In this document: positions 20,985-21,058 of the stretch, piece after piece
Layout: each line of letters begins with the position of its first letter
Position numbering within the stretch: position 1 is the stretch's first letter
Origin: JBFFXF01 sp041569895
Lineage (GTDB): Bacteria > Planctomycetota > UBA8108 > JACQVS01
Assembly: GCA_041569895.1 (NCBI GenBank)
Contig: JBFFXF010000113.1
Coordinates: 1 to 21,058, forward strand
Direction of reading: 5' to 3'
Length of the DNA stretch: 21,058 nt
Translations under genes and position numbers: made by a program
The notes under the pieces: generated by a model
The model's database searches: none
What the model saw: the letters and a program-made list of their open reading frames with translations, nothing else
Told to the model about the DNA's origin: nothing

Positions 20985-21058
20985 TCAAGTGCCCGGTCCC
21001 GCTCCTGTGCCGTGCCCGGTGCTGTGCCCGGGCCCGAGCGGCTCGGGATTGAGGAACG
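20985..21058. repeat. Edge of a further intergenic repeat element (inverted copy)
   Basis: On the minus strand the end of the window reads TTCCTCAATCCCGAGCCGC (21056-21038), identical to 17064-17082. It is followed by imperfect CGGGCAC units, as the copy at 17064 is followed by GGGAAC units. The element probably continues beyond the window. Confidence 0.65.

Overview
The window is very GC-rich chromosomal DNA from a diderm bacterium. Two lipoboxes, an outer-membrane barrel ending in Phe and a secreted SurA-like foldase point to an outer membrane. The futalosine menaquinone enzyme MqnC and the molybdopterin synthase pair fit a respiring environmental bacterium, for example an Acidobacteriota-like lineage. 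That placement is inference; no 16S rRNA or tRNA is visible.

Region 1 (1-9955, all minus strand, read from right to left) is part of a phage-tail-like contractile injection system (eCIS). A TTGACT-N17-TACACT promoter (10085-10113) leads into an 894-residue FHA plus coiled-coil protein. It is followed by an unrecognised 249-aa protein and a terminator-like hairpin with a T run. Next come a DUF4255/Pvc16-like tail terminator, a short sheath-like protein, a tail tube, a 99-aa protein that sits on a near-perfect 46-nt inverted repeat, and a second tube paralogue with a long acidic-then-basic tail. The segment ends with a 230-aa mostly disordered protein, a CIS_tube baseplate protein, a gp27/gpD-like hub and the start of a gp25-like wedge protein cut by the window edge. 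Several junctions overlap by 1 or 4 nt (TGATG, GTGA, CTGA). The spike OB-fold/needle, AAA+ ATPase, J-type baseplate proteins, fibre and cargo are not in the window.

Region 2 (about 10381-12620, plus strand) holds moaD and moaE, then two adjacent envelope proteins. One is a BamE/SmpA-like lipoprotein. The other has a lipobox, a BamE-like segment and a beta-barrel-like C-terminus.

Region 3 (12801-16887, minus strand) is a tightly overlapping operon ygfZ-lysC-nadE.

Region 4 (17196-20679, minus strand) is a two-gene unit: a 790-aa secreted protein with one parvulin and two cyclophilin-like domains around a His/Asp-rich linker, then mqnC. A strong extended -10 promoter lies at 20927-20954.

Most longer gaps between genes carry composite elements made of degenerate 6-bp repeats: TCCGAT/ACCGAC, TCGTCC and GGGAAC/GGGGAC. 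The last class puts GGG every six bases and is predicted to form G-quadruplexes. Short unique modules of 15-20 nt recur between these elements, so they look like an intergenic repeat family. This family, and the unusual composition of the injection-system operon, are the most novel features seen.
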